The translations under genes were made by a program, and so were the position numbers. 64,000 bases of DNA from Afipia sp. (GTDB lineage: Bacteria; Pseudomonadota; Alphaproteobacteria; Rhizobiales; Xanthobacteraceae), in NCBI GenBank assembly GCA_016201045.1, contig JACQDM010000007.1, positions 248,001 to 312,000 of the forward strand, read 5' to 3'. The notes beneath the pieces are model-generated. The model was not told the DNA's origin and did not search any database. It saw only the letters and a list, made by a program, of their open reading frames with translations. Positions 43,437-53,584 of this stretch are shown one piece after another (positions within the stretch are counted from its first letter, which is position 1; each line of letters starts with the position of its first letter).

Positions 43437-44522
43437 ATGGTGATGACGATCCTCGCGCGCTATTTCGCAGCGCGTTTCGTGCTGGCGTCTCTGGCGGTGT
43501 TCGCCGGAATTTTCGCGTTGATCATCACTGTCGACTACATCGAACTGATGCGCCGTGCGGCGAGCGTGGCCACGGTGTCAGGATGGTTCGTCGCACAAAC
43601 AGCGCTGTTTCGTGTGCCGCTCTCGCTCGAAAAGCTGATGCCGTTCTGCATTCTGATCGGCGCGATGTCATGCTTCCTCGCACTGTCGCGGCGGCTTGAA
43701 CTCGTGGTGGCGCGCGCGTCGGGAATTTCAGCTTGGCAGTTCATCACGCCTGCACTCCTGAGCGCGCTCGTGCTCGGCACGCTTGCGACAACCGTTTACA
43801 ATCCCGTTTCCGCAGAGATGCAGGAACGTTCCAAGGGGATGGAGACGAAGATCTTCGCCGGCGGCAATGCGCCTGCTGAAGGCGCGAATTTCTGGATAAA
43901 TCAGGTGACCGATGACGGACAAACCGTCATCAGCGCCGCACGAAGTCAGGATCAGGGACTGAAACTTACGGGCCTGACCGTGTTCCGCTTCGATCCTTCC
44001 GGGCCGTTCAAGGAACGAATCGAAGCACAGGAAGCGACACTCGAGCCGGGACGCTGGGTGTTCAAAAAGGTACGGCGCTACGGCGTGGATAATCCGCTCG
44101 CCGAGGAGGAAACTTTCACACTCCCGACGACGCTGACGGCCGCACAGGTGCGTGGCAGCTTTTCAACACCTGAAACCGTGCCGTTCTGGCAGTTGCCAGA
44201 TTACATCAAGTCTTCGGAAAAGTCGGGACAAGCAACGGCGGGCTATCGGCTGCAATATCACAAACTTCTCGCGCGCCCATTTCTGCTTGCGGCAATGGTG
44301 TTACTTGCGGCTGCTGTCAGTCTTCGCTTCTTCCGATTCGGCGGCGTGCAAAAGATGGTTTTAAGTGGCGTCGCAGCAGGGTTTCTGCTCTACGTCCTGT
44401 CGAAAGTAACTGAGGATTTAAGCAAGGCCGAGCTGATGCATCCGCTCGCCGCCGCGTGGTTGCCTGTTTGCGTAGGCGGCCTCTCGGGCTTCTTGGCCTT
44501 GCTGTACCAGGAGGACGGGTAG
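43437..44522 (+). CDS. lptG: LPS export ABC transporter permease LptG
   Basis: A 361-residue YjgP/YjgQ-family permease with six transmembrane segments (three at each end) and a periplasmic beta-jellyroll between them. It begins [19 protein letters not shown] and has [35 protein letters not shown], cited here in part as [14 protein letters not shown], the LptG-type motif. With LptF and LptB2 it extracts LPS from the inner membrane and hands it to LptC-A-D. The start is ATG 43437 (or 43443). The lptD start overlaps its stop. No lptF is adjacent. Confidence 0.92.
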   Translation: MVMTILARYFAARFVLASLAVFAGIFALIITVDYIELMRRAASVATVSGWFVAQTALFRVPLSLEKLMPFCILIGAMSCFLALSRRLELVVARASGISAWQFITPALLSALVLGTLATTVYNPVSAEMQERSKGMETKIFAGGNAPAEGANFWINQVTDDGQTVISAARSQDQGLKLTGLTVFRFDPSGPFKERIEAQEATLEPGRWVFKKVRRYGVDNPLAEEETFTLPTTLTAAQVRGSFSTPETVPFWQLPDYIKSSEKSGQATAGYRLQYHKLLARPFLLAAMVLLAAAVSLRFFRFGGVQKMVLSGVAAGFLLYVLSKVTEDLSKAELMHPLAAAWLPVCVGGLSGFLALLYQEDG

Positions 44523-47014
44523 TGGCTATTACCGCCGCCCTCCACGGACGGACGCGTATGTTCACGCGGCGCAATCGCTTGCGCTGCGAAAGCCGCCGTT
44601 TGCCTACGATTCTCGCAGCGATTTTTACGGTCGTGCTCGGCGGGTACTTCACGAGCGCTGCGAACGCTCAGGTGCCCCTCACCTACAACGCGCGTCCTCC
44701 AGTCGTGAAGCCGAAGAAGCCTGTCAATGCCGGCAAGGACGGGCAGATGCTCGTGCAGGCGGCGGAGATGAACTACGACTACAACAACAATCGCATCGCC
44801 GCCGTCGGCAGCGTGCAGATTTACTGGAACGGCTCGACGCTCGAAGCCGACAAGGTCATCTACGATCAGAAAACCAAACGTCTCCACGCCGAAGGCAACG
44901 TTCGCCTGACCGACGCCGACGGCAAGATCACCTACGCCAACCTGCTCGATCTCTCCGACGACTATCGCGACGGCTTCGTCGATTCGCTTCGTCTGGACAC
45001 GGCGGACTCCACGCGCATGGCCGCGACACGCGCCGACCGCACCAATGGCGACGTCACCGTTTTCCAGAACGGCGTCTACACGGCCTGCGCCGCCTGCCGC
45101 GACAATCCGAAGAAACCGCCGCTGTGGCAGGTGAAGGCCGCGCGCATCATCCACAATCAGACCGAGAAGATGCTCTACTTCGAAAACGCGAGCATCGAAT
45201 TCTTCGGTCAGCCGATCGCTTACCTGCCCTATTTCTCGACGCCCGATCCGACCGTCAAACGCAAATCCGGCATCCTGACGCCGAACTACATGTCCAACAC
45301 CTTTACCGGCGTCGGCGCAGAGATACCGTACTATTTCGCGCTGGCGCCGGACTACGATCTGACACTGACGCCGCGCGTCACCTCGCGTCAGGGCCTGTTG
45401 ATGCAGGGCGAATTCCGTCAGCGCCTGATTAATGGCGCTTACGAAATCCGCGGCTACGGAATCAACCAAGCCGATCCGGGTGCGTTCGCAGGGCTTCCGG
45501 GCGACAAGACCTGGCGCGGCGGCATCGACAGCAAGGGACAATTCGCGCTCAACGACAAATGGGTCTGGGGCTGGGACGCGGTGGCCGTCTCCGACATCGC
45601 GTTCTTCCGCGATTACAATCTCGGCCCCTATCGCAACGCGCTGAGTTCGTTCCTGCTCGTGCCGGATACGGGATTGTCGCAGCTTTATCTGACCGGCGTC
45701 GGCAACCGCAGTTACTTCGATGCGCGCGTGATGCATTTCCTCGGATATTCGGGTGCCGACGTCCAGAGCCAGATTCCCGATGTGCATCCGGTCATCGACT
45801 ATTCCAACATCATGGGTTGGAACGTGTTCGGCGGCGAAGTCAGCTACAAGGGCAACTTCACGAGTCTGAGCCGCGGCACAGCCGACTTCGACGCGATCAA
45901 CAACAATGCCAGCATCAACGGTCTGTGCACGGCGACGTCGGCCGATCCGATGGCGCGAATGCCTGCGAACTGCCTGCTGCGCGGCGCGCCGGGCGACTAC
46001 ACGCGCTTGTCCGGCGAAGTTCAGTGGCGGCGTTCCTTCACCGATCCCTACGGCCAGATCTTCACGCCGTTCGCTTCGCTACGCGCCGACCTCATCAGCG
46101 CCGACATTCTCGCCCAGCCCGGCGTTGCCAATTTCATCCCGACCGGCACCGAGCAGGTTGCGCGCGTGATGCCCACCGTCGGTCTCGAATATCGCTATCC
46201 GTTCATCAACGTGCAGCCGTGGGGATCGACGACAGTCGAGCCGATCGCGCAAATCATCATTCGTCCGAATGAGACGAACGCCGGCCGTCTGCCGAATGAA
46301 GACGCCCAGAGCCTGACCTTCGACGACAGCAACCTGTTCCGCGTCGACAAGTTCGCCGGGTGGGATCGCGTCGAAGGCGGCGGACGCGCCAACGTCGGCG
46401 TGCAGGCAACGACCCAGTTCGACCGCGGCGGCTTCATCAACGTGCTGTTCGGCCAGTCCTATCAGCTGTTCGGCCTGAACTCCTACGCCGTGACCGATCC
46501 GACCAATACGGGCATCGGATCCGGTCTCGCAACTCCGCGTTCCGATTATGTCGGCCGTATTTCCTATCAGCCGAATTCGACGTTCAACTTCTCGACGCGC
46601 GTCCGGCTCGACGAAGCAACGATGGCGGTACGACGCTTCGAGGCCGAGGCGAAGGCGAACTTCGACCGCTTTTCGGTCAGCCTGTTGTACGGCAACTACG
46701 ACGCGCAGCCTGAGCTCGGTTATCTCTCGCGGCGCGAAGGTATTCTGGGAACAGCGTCCTTCAAGGTTGCGCAGAACTGGGTGATTTCGGGCGGCGCGCG
46801 CTACGATCTCACCAATGAGAAAATCAACCAGTACATCATCGGTGCCGGCTATGTGGATGACTGCTTCATCTTCGCGCTCAACTACATCACCGATTACGCC
46901 TACGTGACATCGACCAGTCTGACACCCGTCACGGATCATCGCGTGATGTTGCAGCTTGGCCTGCGCACCATCGGCGGCACGAGCTTCTCGCAGTCCGCCG
47001 GCACCAGCCAGTAG
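44522..47014 (+). CDS. lptD: LPS-assembly protein LptD
   Basis: An 830-residue outer-membrane protein. After a signal region (to about residue 50) comes an OstA/LptA-like periplasmic domain (about 75-250, LVQAAEMNYDYNNNRIAAVG), then a large beta-barrel. It inserts LPS into the outer leaflet with LptE. The GTG 44522 start overlaps the lptG stop (TAGTG) and has AGGAGG seven bases upstream. An in-frame ATG 12 codons later is an alternative. The paired cysteines in TACAACRD are the expected disulfide region. Confidence 0.95.
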   Translation: MAITAALHGRTRMFTRRNRLRCESRRLPTILAAIFTVVLGGYFTSAANAQVPLTYNARPPVVKPKKPVNAGKDGQMLVQAAEMNYDYNNNRIAAVGSVQIYWNGSTLEADKVIYDQKTKRLHAEGNVRLTDADGKITYANLLDLSDDYRDGFVDSLRLDTADSTRMAATRADRTNGDVTVFQNGVYTACAACRDNPKKPPLWQVKAARIIHNQTEKMLYFENASIEFFGQPIAYLPYFSTPDPTVKRKSGILTPNYMSNTFTGVGAEIPYYFALAPDYDLTLTPRVTSRQGLLMQGEFRQRLINGAYEIRGYGINQADPGAFAGLPGDKTWRGGIDSKGQFALNDKWVWGWDAVAVSDIAFFRDYNLGPYRNALSSFLLVPDTGLSQLYLTGVGNRSYFDARVMHFLGYSGADVQSQIPDVHPVIDYSNIMGWNVFGGEVSYKGNFTSLSRGTADFDAINNNASINGLCTATSADPMARMPANCLLRGAPGDYTRLSGEVQWRRSFTDPYGQIFTPFASLRADLISADILAQPGVANFIPTGTEQVARVMPTVGLEYRYPFINVQPWGSTTVEPIAQIIIRPNETNAGRLPNEDAQSLTFDDSNLFRVDKFAGWDRVEGGGRANVGVQATTQFDRGGFINVLFGQSYQLFGLNSYAVTDPTNTGIGSGLATPRSDYVGRISYQPNSTFNFSTRVRLDEATMAVRRFEAEAKANFDRFSVSLLYGNYDAQPELGYLSRREGILGTASFKVAQNWVISGGARYDLTNEKINQYIIGAGYVDDCFIFALNYITDYAYVTSTSLTPVTDHRVMLQLGLRTIGGTSFSQSAGTSQ

Positions 47015-47031
47015 CCCTATCGAGATCGTCG

Positions 47032-47976
47032 ATGACAGCCACGGCCCATCGCATGAAGACATTGCTCAGAACATTGAGCGTCGCCGCTTTCGTCCTCGTC
47101 GGCTTCGGCCTGCGCGCGCCGCTCTACGCGCAGTCCATTGCAGCGATGGTGAACGGCGAAGCCATCACGAATTCCGACATCGATCAGCGCATCAAGCTGA
47201 CGCAGCTCACCACGAAGAAAACGCTTACGCGGCAGGAAGCGCTGGACGAGTTGATTAACGACAAGGTCAAGATCAAGGAAGGCAAACGCTACGGCCTCGA
47301 TCTGAAAGCATCCGACATCGACGGCGCCTATGCCGGCATGGCATCGCGAATGCGCATGTCCGATGAACAGCTGTCGAAAACGCTCGAAAACAACGGTATC
47401 CGACCGGAAACGATGAAGGCGCGCATGAAGGCCGACATGACGTGGGGCAATCTCGTTCGCGGCCGATTCAACACCGAACTAACGCCGGCGGACAAGGATT
47501 TGCGTGCCGCGATGGGCGAGAAGGAAGGCGACGACAAGACTGCCACCGAAAGCTACGAATACAAGATGCGGCCTATTGTTCTCGTCGTGCCGCGCGGAGC
47601 GCCGGCTTCCGCGACCGAACTGCGGCGCAAGGAAGCGGAGTTACTTCGCCAACGGATCGAAGGGTGCGATCAAGCCGCGGATTTCTTCCGCTCGATGCGT
47701 GACGCCGCGATCCGCGAACCAGTTGTGAAAACATCGGCCGATCTCGCAGCACCATTGCGCGAACTGCTCGACAAGACGCCGATCGGCAAGCTGACACCTC
47801 CCGAAGTCACCAGGCAGGGTGTCGAGATGGTAGCGCTATGCAGTCGTGAAGCGACGAAGGCGGACACCCCAGCAAAACGCGCACTTAAGGATAAGATATA
47901 TTCCGAGCGCTATGAGGCGAAGTCGAAGGCGTACCTGCAGGAAGTCCGCAAGGGCGCGATGATCGAAATCCGCTAA
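47032..47976 (+). CDS. surA: SurA-type periplasmic chaperone
   Basis: A 314-residue secreted protein. A signal peptide (cleavage near LYAQS) precedes the SurA N-terminal core IAAMVNGEAITNSDIDQRI with a helical lobe rich in Lys/Leu. The C-terminal part (about 165-270) looks like a degenerate parvulin domain, with KMRPIVLVVPRGAP and a final VEMVALCSR, so PPIase activity is doubtful. It escorts outer-membrane proteins to BAM. The start may be ATG 47053 (MKTLLRT). It lies 17 bp after lptD and so in the same operon. Confidence 0.88.
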   Translation: MTATAHRMKTLLRTLSVAAFVLVGFGLRAPLYAQSIAAMVNGEAITNSDIDQRIKLTQLTTKKTLTRQEALDELINDKVKIKEGKRYGLDLKASDIDGAYAGMASRMRMSDEQLSKTLENNGIRPETMKARMKADMTWGNLVRGRFNTELTPADKDLRAAMGEKEGDDKTATESYEYKMRPIVLVVPRGAPASATELRRKEAELLRQRIEGCDQAADFFRSMRDAAIREPVVKTSADLAAPLRELLDKTPIGKLTPPEVTRQGVEMVALCSREATKADTPAKRALKDKIYSERYEAKSKAYLQEVRKGAMIEIR

Positions 47977-48013
47977 GGAAATTTTACGCGGCGATGCGCC
48001 GGGGACCGCGACA

Positions 48014-49015
48014 ATGACGAAGCCTCTCGCGCTGACGCTGGGTGAGCCTGCAGGCATCGGGCCGGATATAGCCATCGCGGCATGGCTCAAGCGGCGCGAA
48101 CTGGACCTGCCGCCCTTCTACCTGATCGGCGACATCGAATTCATGCGTGGCCGCGCCAAGGCGCTCAACGCCGACGTACCATTTGCAGAAACAGACACAG
48201 CAAAGACCACGAACACATTTGCGAGCGCACTCCCCGTCGTGCCGCTCGGACAAAACGTGACCGCACGCCCTGGGAAGCCGGACAACACAAGCGCGCCCGC
48301 CGCCATCGCTTCGATCAGCCGTGCGGTGGCCGATGTCGCTGCAGGCTATGCAAGTGCGGTCGTCACGAACCCCATTGCCAAAAGCGTGCTTTACAAGGCC
48401 GGTTTCGAATTTCCGGGGCACACGGAATTTCTGGCTCATCTCGCATCTCAAAGCGGCAAAACGCCAATGCCGGTGATGATGCTGTGGTCACCGACCCTTG
48501 CTGTCGTCCCGGTCACGATTCATCTGTCGCTTCGCGACGCTATCGCCGGCCTCTCTACAGAACTGATCGTCAAGACGGCACGGATCGTCGCGGCAGATTT
48601 GAAATCACGTCTCGGAATTGCAAAGCCGCGCCTCGCGATTTCCGGTCTCAATCCGCATGCCGGCGAAGACGGCTCGCTCGGTCAGGAGGACCAGTCCATT
48701 GTCGCGCCGGCAATTGCGACGCTGTACGCCGAAGGCATTGATGTGCGCGGGCCGTTGCCGGCCGACACCATGTTTCACGAGCGCGCGCGAAAGACCTACG
48801 ACTGCGCCATCTGCATGTATCACGATCAGGCACTGATCCCGATCAAGACCATCGCGTTCGACGATGGCGTCAATGTCACGCTCGGCCTGCCGTTCGTCCG
48901 CACCTCGCCCGACCACGGTACCGCCTTCGACATCGCCGGGACCGGCAAAGCCAATCCGTCCAGCCTTGTGGCCGCGCTCAAACTTGCCGCCCGCATGACC
49001 GCTCGCACGGCATGA
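48014..49015 (+). CDS. pdxA: 4-hydroxythreonine-4-phosphate dehydrogenase
   Basis: A 333-residue enzyme of pyridoxal phosphate synthesis. It begins [17 protein letters not shown]. The divalent-metal His residues appear in [10 protein letters not shown] and [18 protein letters not shown], with [15 protein letters not shown]. The C-terminal [18 protein letters not shown] is conserved. rsmA overlaps its stop by 4 bp (ATGA). Confidence 0.96.
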   Translation: MTKPLALTLGEPAGIGPDIAIAAWLKRRELDLPPFYLIGDIEFMRGRAKALNADVPFAETDTAKTTNTFASALPVVPLGQNVTARPGKPDNTSAPAAIASISRAVADVAAGYASAVVTNPIAKSVLYKAGFEFPGHTEFLAHLASQSGKTPMPVMMLWSPTLAVVPVTIHLSLRDAIAGLSTELIVKTARIVAADLKSRLGIAKPRLAISGLNPHAGEDGSLGQEDQSIVAPAIATLYAEGIDVRGPLPADTMFHERARKTYDCAICMYHDQALIPIKTIAFDDGVNVTLGLPFVRTSPDHGTAFDIAGTGKANPSSLVAALKLAARMTARTA

Positions 49016-49869
49016 GCCCCATCGACGACCTTCCTCCGCTTCGCGACGTCATCGCGCGGCACCAGCTATCGGCGCGAAAATCGCTCGGGCAGAATTTTCT
49101 GCTCGACCTCAATCTCCTTGCGCGCATTGCACGGGCCGCGGGCCCGCTGGAAAATTCGACGATTATCGAAGTCGGTCCCGGCCCCGGCGGCTTGACACGC
49201 GCCCTGCTCGCACTCGGCGCAAGGCGCGTGATCGCCGTCGAACGCGACGAACGTGCGATACCTGCGCTAGAGGAAATCGCGCAGCGCTATCCGGGGCGGC
49301 TCGAGATCGTCAACGCCGATGCGACGACGTTCGACCCTCGCCCCATGCTGAACGGCGAACGCGCAAAAATTGTCGCCAATCTCCCTTACAATATTGCGAC
49401 GGTACTGCTGATCGGCTGGCTGTCCGTTGAGCCGTGGCCGCCCTGGTACGACGCCATGGTGCTGATGTTTCAGCGCGAAGTCGCCGAGCGCATCGTCGCG
49501 CGCGAGAACGACGATGCCTACGGGCGGCTCGGCGTGCTGTCGAACTGGCGTGCGGAGACGAAGATCCTGTTCGATATATCGCCGTCCGCGTTCGTGCCGC
49601 CACCCAAAGTGACCTCGTCCGTTGTGCGGCTGATTCCGCGCGACGCACCGGAGCCATGCGACCGCCGCTCGCTTGAAAAAGTCGCCGCCGCTGCATTCGG
49701 CCAGAGGCGCAAGATGCTGCGTCAAAGCCTGAAGTCATTGGGCGTCGATCCGGCTGAATTGGCCGCGACCGCCGGCGTCGATCCGACACGGCGCGCCGAG
49801 ACAGTGCCCGTGTCCGGCTTTGTTGCCATGGCCCGCAAATTGGCGGATATAACGTCAGCAAAATCCTGA
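49012..49869 (+). CDS. rsmA: 16S rRNA (adenine1518/1519-N6)-dimethyltransferase
   Basis: A 285-residue KsgA-family methyltransferase. It has [16 protein letters not shown], the SAM-binding [14 protein letters not shown]-type motif (here [11 protein letters not shown]), and the catalytic NLPYN. It dimethylates two adenines in the 3' stem-loop of 16S rRNA. Translation is coupled to pdxA by ATGA. This lptD-surA-pdxA-rsmA order is typical of proteobacteria. Confidence 0.97.
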   Translation: MSPIDDLPPLRDVIARHQLSARKSLGQNFLLDLNLLARIARAAGPLENSTIIEVGPGPGGLTRALLALGARRVIAVERDERAIPALEEIAQRYPGRLEIVNADATTFDPRPMLNGERAKIVANLPYNIATVLLIGWLSVEPWPPWYDAMVLMFQREVAERIVARENDDAYGRLGVLSNWRAETKILFDISPSAFVPPPKVTSSVVRLIPRDAPEPCDRRSLEKVAAAAFGQRRKMLRQSLKSLGVDPAELAATAGVDPTRRAETVPVSGFVAMARKLADITSAKS

Positions 49870-49894
49870 TCCGGAATTCAGTTGAGGAAACGCA

Positions 49895-50953
49895 ATGGCC
49901 CAGATGGTTCGCCAGTCTCTCGTCAAGTTCGATGCTCCGCTCTGCGAAACCATCGTCGATACGCCGAAGCCGAAAGGCGCCGAGGTGCTGCTGCGCGTCG
50001 AGCGCTGCGGGCTCTGCCATTCCGATCTGCACATTCAGGATGGATATGCCGATATTGGCGGCGGCAAGAAGCTCGATACCACACGCGGCATGACGCTGCC
50101 GTTCACACTCGGGCATGAAATCGCTGGCATCGTCGAAGAAGTCGGGCCCGACGCGCCGAAGGATCTGATCGGAAAGAAAAAGGCCGTGTTTCCATGGATC
50201 GGCTGCGGCGTTTGCCGCGATTGCCAGAACGGCGACGAAAATCTCTGTGCGAAAAACCGCTTCATGGGCGTGTCGATCGACGGCGGCTTCGCCTCGCACA
50301 CGCTCGTGCCGGATGCAAAATATCTGCTCGATTACGACCCGCTGCCCATCGACATGGCGGCTACGCTGATGTGCTCCGGCATCACCGCTTACGGTGCTCT
50401 CAAGCGCCTCGCGGGATTGTCACGCCAGCGCAACATCCTGCTGATCGGCCTCGGCGGCGTCGGCATGATGGGTCTCGCGATTGCACCTGCCATGTTCAAG
50501 CAGAAGATTTCCGTGGCTGACCTTAGCGCGTCCGCGCGCGAGGCGGCGCTTAAGAACGGCGCCTCGTTCGCCTACGATCCGTCGGAAGCCGATATCGCCA
50601 AGCGCATCATCAAAGAAACCGAAGGCGGCTTCGATTGCATCGTCGATTTCGCGGGCAGCGAAAAGTCGATGGCGTTCGCGGTGTCGGTTCTGGCGCGCGG
50701 CGGCAAGATCGTGGTGTCCGGCCTGATGGGCGGCCAATTCTCGCTGCCGATGGTGCAGTGGATCTACAAGCGTATGACCATCGAAGGTTTTATGACCGGC
50801 ACATTGGCTGAGGCGAAGGAATTGATGACGCTCGCACGCGCCGGGAAAATCAAGCCGACGCCGATGAAAGAAGAACCGATGAAGGACGCACAGAAATGGA
50901 TCGAGCAGCTGCGTGCCGGAAAAGTCGTCGGCCGTATCATGCTCACGAATTGA
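49895..50953 (+). CDS. zinc-dependent alcohol dehydrogenase (MDR superfamily)
   Basis: A 352-residue dehydrogenase. Catalytic zinc ligands are CGLCHSD and GHEIAG. Structural zinc cysteines are in GCGVCRDCQNGDENLC. The NAD(P)-binding LLIGLGGVGMMGLAI follows. ATG 49895 has GAGGAAA upstream. It lies 25 bp after rsmA and may be read from the same promoter or its own. The substrate is unknown. Confidence 0.9.
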   Translation: MAQMVRQSLVKFDAPLCETIVDTPKPKGAEVLLRVERCGLCHSDLHIQDGYADIGGGKKLDTTRGMTLPFTLGHEIAGIVEEVGPDAPKDLIGKKKAVFPWIGCGVCRDCQNGDENLCAKNRFMGVSIDGGFASHTLVPDAKYLLDYDPLPIDMAATLMCSGITAYGALKRLAGLSRQRNILLIGLGGVGMMGLAIAPAMFKQKISVADLSASAREAALKNGASFAYDPSEADIAKRIIKETEGGFDCIVDFAGSEKSMAFAVSVLARGGKIVVSGLMGGQFSLPMVQWIYKRMTIEGFMTGTLAEAKELMTLARAGKIKPTPMKEEPMKDAQKWIEQLRAGKVVGRIMLTN

Positions 50954-51118
50954 GAGTAACGAATTAAGGCAGACGCCTCGCACGCTGCGTTCGCTTCAAA
51001 CAATTGTGGCCGCCCGAATTAAACCTTGCCCGCTCCGGATTTGCGGCCCATTGCGACCCGATTTCCCACCGAAGAATTACGCTCGAAGTTTTTGTGATGC
51101 GTAACTTCGGAGGGGACG

Positions 51119-52009
51119 ATGCGGTTGGGTCAACGCAGACTTGTGCCGATGCTTGCCGGTTTTGGTATTCTCGCCGGTGTGAGCGGATTTGCAACGGCTG
51201 CCGATTCAGCCAGCGAATGTCTCTCGGGTCCGAAAGGGGTAACGCCTCAAGGCAAGCATTGGTATTACCGCATCGAGCATCCGTCCAAGCGCCACTGCTG
51301 GTATCTTGGCGACGAAGGAAGGCGGACGGTTCAGGAAACGGCCGCTGCGCAACAAGCCGAACCGTCGCAACCGCAAAAGCCCCCGCCGAAACGAAACAGC
51401 GAACAACTTGAGCCCGCCGTTGCAAATGCGCGGGCTGAAGTGACAAAAGACGTCGCAGTCCCATTCACGACCATGCCACCGATCGCACCGCCGAGCGCGC
51501 CTGATCCTCGCCCGAATGAATGGAAACTGGCAGAGCGTTGGCCTGACAACCAATCGCAGGTTCAGGTTGCGCAGGCGGCAACGCCCTTGCCTCCGCCTGC
51601 TCCCGCTCAGTCTCGGCCGATGCAGCGAACAGTCGCGTCGGCAAATGCCGCAGCTCCTGCGGCTGCAAGCGAGGACGATGTCTCGGATGGCCTGAGGATC
51701 GTGCTTGGAATCCTGACGGCGGCGATTGCGCTCGGCGCCATTATTGGCCGCTTGATCCTGTCACACATGAAACCGAAGCGCCGCCCGGCTCAGCGCCGCG
51801 CCATCTGGCAGAGCGTCGACGAGGAATCTCTCGCGCCTGTTTATGCACGTATCCGTCAACGCGATCCGTCTTTGCGCGCGCAAGCCGAACAGGATGTCGA
51901 GGAATTGCTGCGCGCGCTGCGTTACCCGGAAACGCCGCGCACTATTTCGCAAGCTGTTTCTGTAAGTCGCGGACGAAGGCAGACAGGCCCGTCTGGCGCT
52001 CGCGCTTGA
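51119..52009 (+). CDS. signal-anchored hypothetical membrane protein
   Basis: A 296-residue protein. A signal peptide (LAGFGILAGVSGFATAAD) is followed by a short conserved block HWYYRIEHPSKRHCWYLGD, a long Pro/Gln/Ala-rich linker (about 75-185), a transmembrane helix (LRIVLGILTAAIALGAIIGRLI) and a basic C-terminus. The conserved Trp-Tyr-Cys block recurs in rhizobial proteins of unknown function. ATG 51119 follows GGAGGGG. Its 3' end overlaps the gmk 3' end by 68 bp on the other strand. Confidence 0.65.
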   Translation: MRLGQRRLVPMLAGFGILAGVSGFATAADSASECLSGPKGVTPQGKHWYYRIEHPSKRHCWYLGDEGRRTVQETAAAQQAEPSQPQKPPPKRNSEQLEPAVANARAEVTKDVAVPFTTMPPIAPPSAPDPRPNEWKLAERWPDNQSQVQVAQAATPLPPPAPAQSRPMQRTVASANAAAPAAASEDDVSDGLRIVLGILTAAIALGAIIGRLILSHMKPKRRPAQRRAIWQSVDEESLAPVYARIRQRDPSLRAQAEQDVEELLRALRYPETPRTISQAVSVSRGRRQTGPSGARA

Positions 52010-52598
52010 GGCGCTCCGCTTTCAGGATCGTTGCGACCTCTGCATAGGCGGTATCGATGTCGCTGTTGGTCACAACGTAATCGTACTCGGCCCAATGGCT
52101 GAGTTCATGACTGGCGCGGCTCATGCGGCCAGCGATAACAGAGTCCGAATCCTGTGCCCGCGTGTGGAGGCGCTTTTCGAGATCGGCGGCAGACGGCGGC
52201 AATATAAAGACACTGACGACATCGTCGCGGGCTTTTTCGCGCAGCTGCTGCGTGCCTTGCCAGTCAATGTCGAAGAGCACGTCCTCGCCGCCGCCAAGGG
52301 CTGCCTCAACTGGACCGCGCGGCGTACCGTAATGATGGTCGAACACGGTTGCGAATTCCAGCAACTCACCCTTCTTCGCCATTGCGTCGAACGCCGCCTT
52401 GTCGATGAAGCGATAATCCTTGCCATCGACTTCGCCGGGGCGCTTGGCGCGCGTCGTGACGGACACCGACAATTTCATGCCGGGCATTTTGTCCAGCAGC
52501 ATGCGCGACAATGTCGTCTTGCCCGCGCCGGACGGCGACGACAGCACGAACATCAGGCCGCGCCGTTCATTGTTTTTGCTGCCGCCGACAGATGCCAT
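51942..52598 (-). CDS. gmk: guanylate kinase
   Basis: A 218-residue kinase that phosphorylates GMP. It has the P-loop VLSSPSGAGKTTLSRMLL, then SVSVTTRAKRPGEVDGKDYRF and LFDIDWQGTQQLRE. It ends DLQKQLAK. The last 68 bp are antisense to the 3' end of the gene at 51119. yicC lies 2 bp upstream, so both share a transcript. Confidence 0.97.
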   Translation of the reverse strand: MASVGGSKNNERRGLMFVLSSPSGAGKTTLSRMLLDKMPGMKLSVSVTTRAKRPGEVDGKDYRFIDKAAFDAMAKKGELLEFATVFDHHYGTPRGPVEAALGGGEDVLFDIDWQGTQQLREKARDDVVSVFILPPSAADLEKRLHTRAQDSDSVIAGRMSRASHELSHWAEYDYVVTNSDIDTAYAEVATILKAERLKRERQTGLSAFVRDLQKQLAK

Positions 52599-52600
52599 CG

Positions 52601-53488
52601 TTATTCCAGGTTCTGAACCTGTTCGCGAAATTGCTCGACCACGTTCTTCATTTCAAGGCCGGTATTGGTCAACTCCACATCGTTCGACTTGGAACAAGTC
52701 GTGTTGACTTCGCGGTTGAACTCCTGCGCCAGAAAATCCAGCCTGCGGCCCACCGCCCCACCTTTGGCCAGCAGTTCGCGGGTCTGCGCAATATGGGATG
52801 CGATGCGATCCAGTTCCTCGCGGATATCGGCCTTCGCCGCCATCATCACCGCTTCCTGACTCAGCCGATCCGGATCGAAGCGGTCGGACGTTTCCAGTAA
52901 TGCTGCGATCTGCTCAGAAAGCCGTGCCTTGATGGCCTCGGGCTTGCGCCCCGGCGCGGCTTCCGCTGTTTTCGCAAGGCGTTCGATGTCGTCCATCCGC
53001 TGCAACAGGATTTGTCCGAGCGCCACACCTTCGCGTTCGCGCATCTCGATCAGGCTCCGCAACGCCTGTTCGAACGACGACGCAATCGTGGCTTTCGCCG
53101 CCTGAATTTCGGCTTCGTCGCTTTCGGCATCTGTGACTTCCACGATACCCTTGACCGACAGCAAACCATCGACACTCGGCGGTGCCGCACCCGTTGTCTT
53201 GGAAATTTCGGCGGCGACTTTCACCACCGATGCCAGAACGTCTTCATTGATACGAACAGTCTGCGCCGCACCGCTGCGCTTGATGGTGAGATTGGCGTAG
53301 ACAGTGCCGCGCGACAATAATTCTGCTGCACGCTTGCGCGCGCCCGTCTCGATATCGTCCCACCCCGGCGGCAGGCGCATGCGGAAGTCGAAGCCCTTGG
53401 CGTTGACCGACTTCAACTCCCATTCAAACGCATAAGGCCCGCTGGTGCCATGATGGCGGGAAAAGCCGGTCATGCTGGACAGCGCCAT
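52601..53488 (-). CDS. yicC: YicC family endoribonuclease
   Basis: A 295-residue protein of the YicC-like family, which in E. coli degrades the small RNA RyhB. It begins LSSMTGFSRHHG with ELKSVNAKGFDFRMRLP, and ends with FLAQEFNREVNTTCSKSN and a helical tail. It is cytosolic. It lies 2 bp before gmk, in the conserved yicC-gmk pair. Confidence 0.93.
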   Translation of the reverse strand: MALSSMTGFSRHHGTSGPYAFEWELKSVNAKGFDFRMRLPPGWDDIETGARKRAAELLSRGTVYANLTIKRSGAAQTVRINEDVLASVVKVAAEISKTTGAAPPSVDGLLSVKGIVEVTDAESDEAEIQAAKATIASSFEQALRSLIEMREREGVALGQILLQRMDDIERLAKTAEAAPGRKPEAIKARLSEQIAALLETSDRFDPDRLSQEAVMMAAKADIREELDRIASHIAQTRELLAKGGAVGRRLDFLAQEFNREVNTTCSKSNDVELTNTGLEMKNVVEQFREQVQNLE

Positions 53489-53584
53489 GCGGCACGTTCT
53501 CCGGTGTGAATCGCATCCGATGAATACGATTCAGCTTGTCCGACAAATCAGGAAATCACGCAAGGCAGAGACCCGATACGGCGG

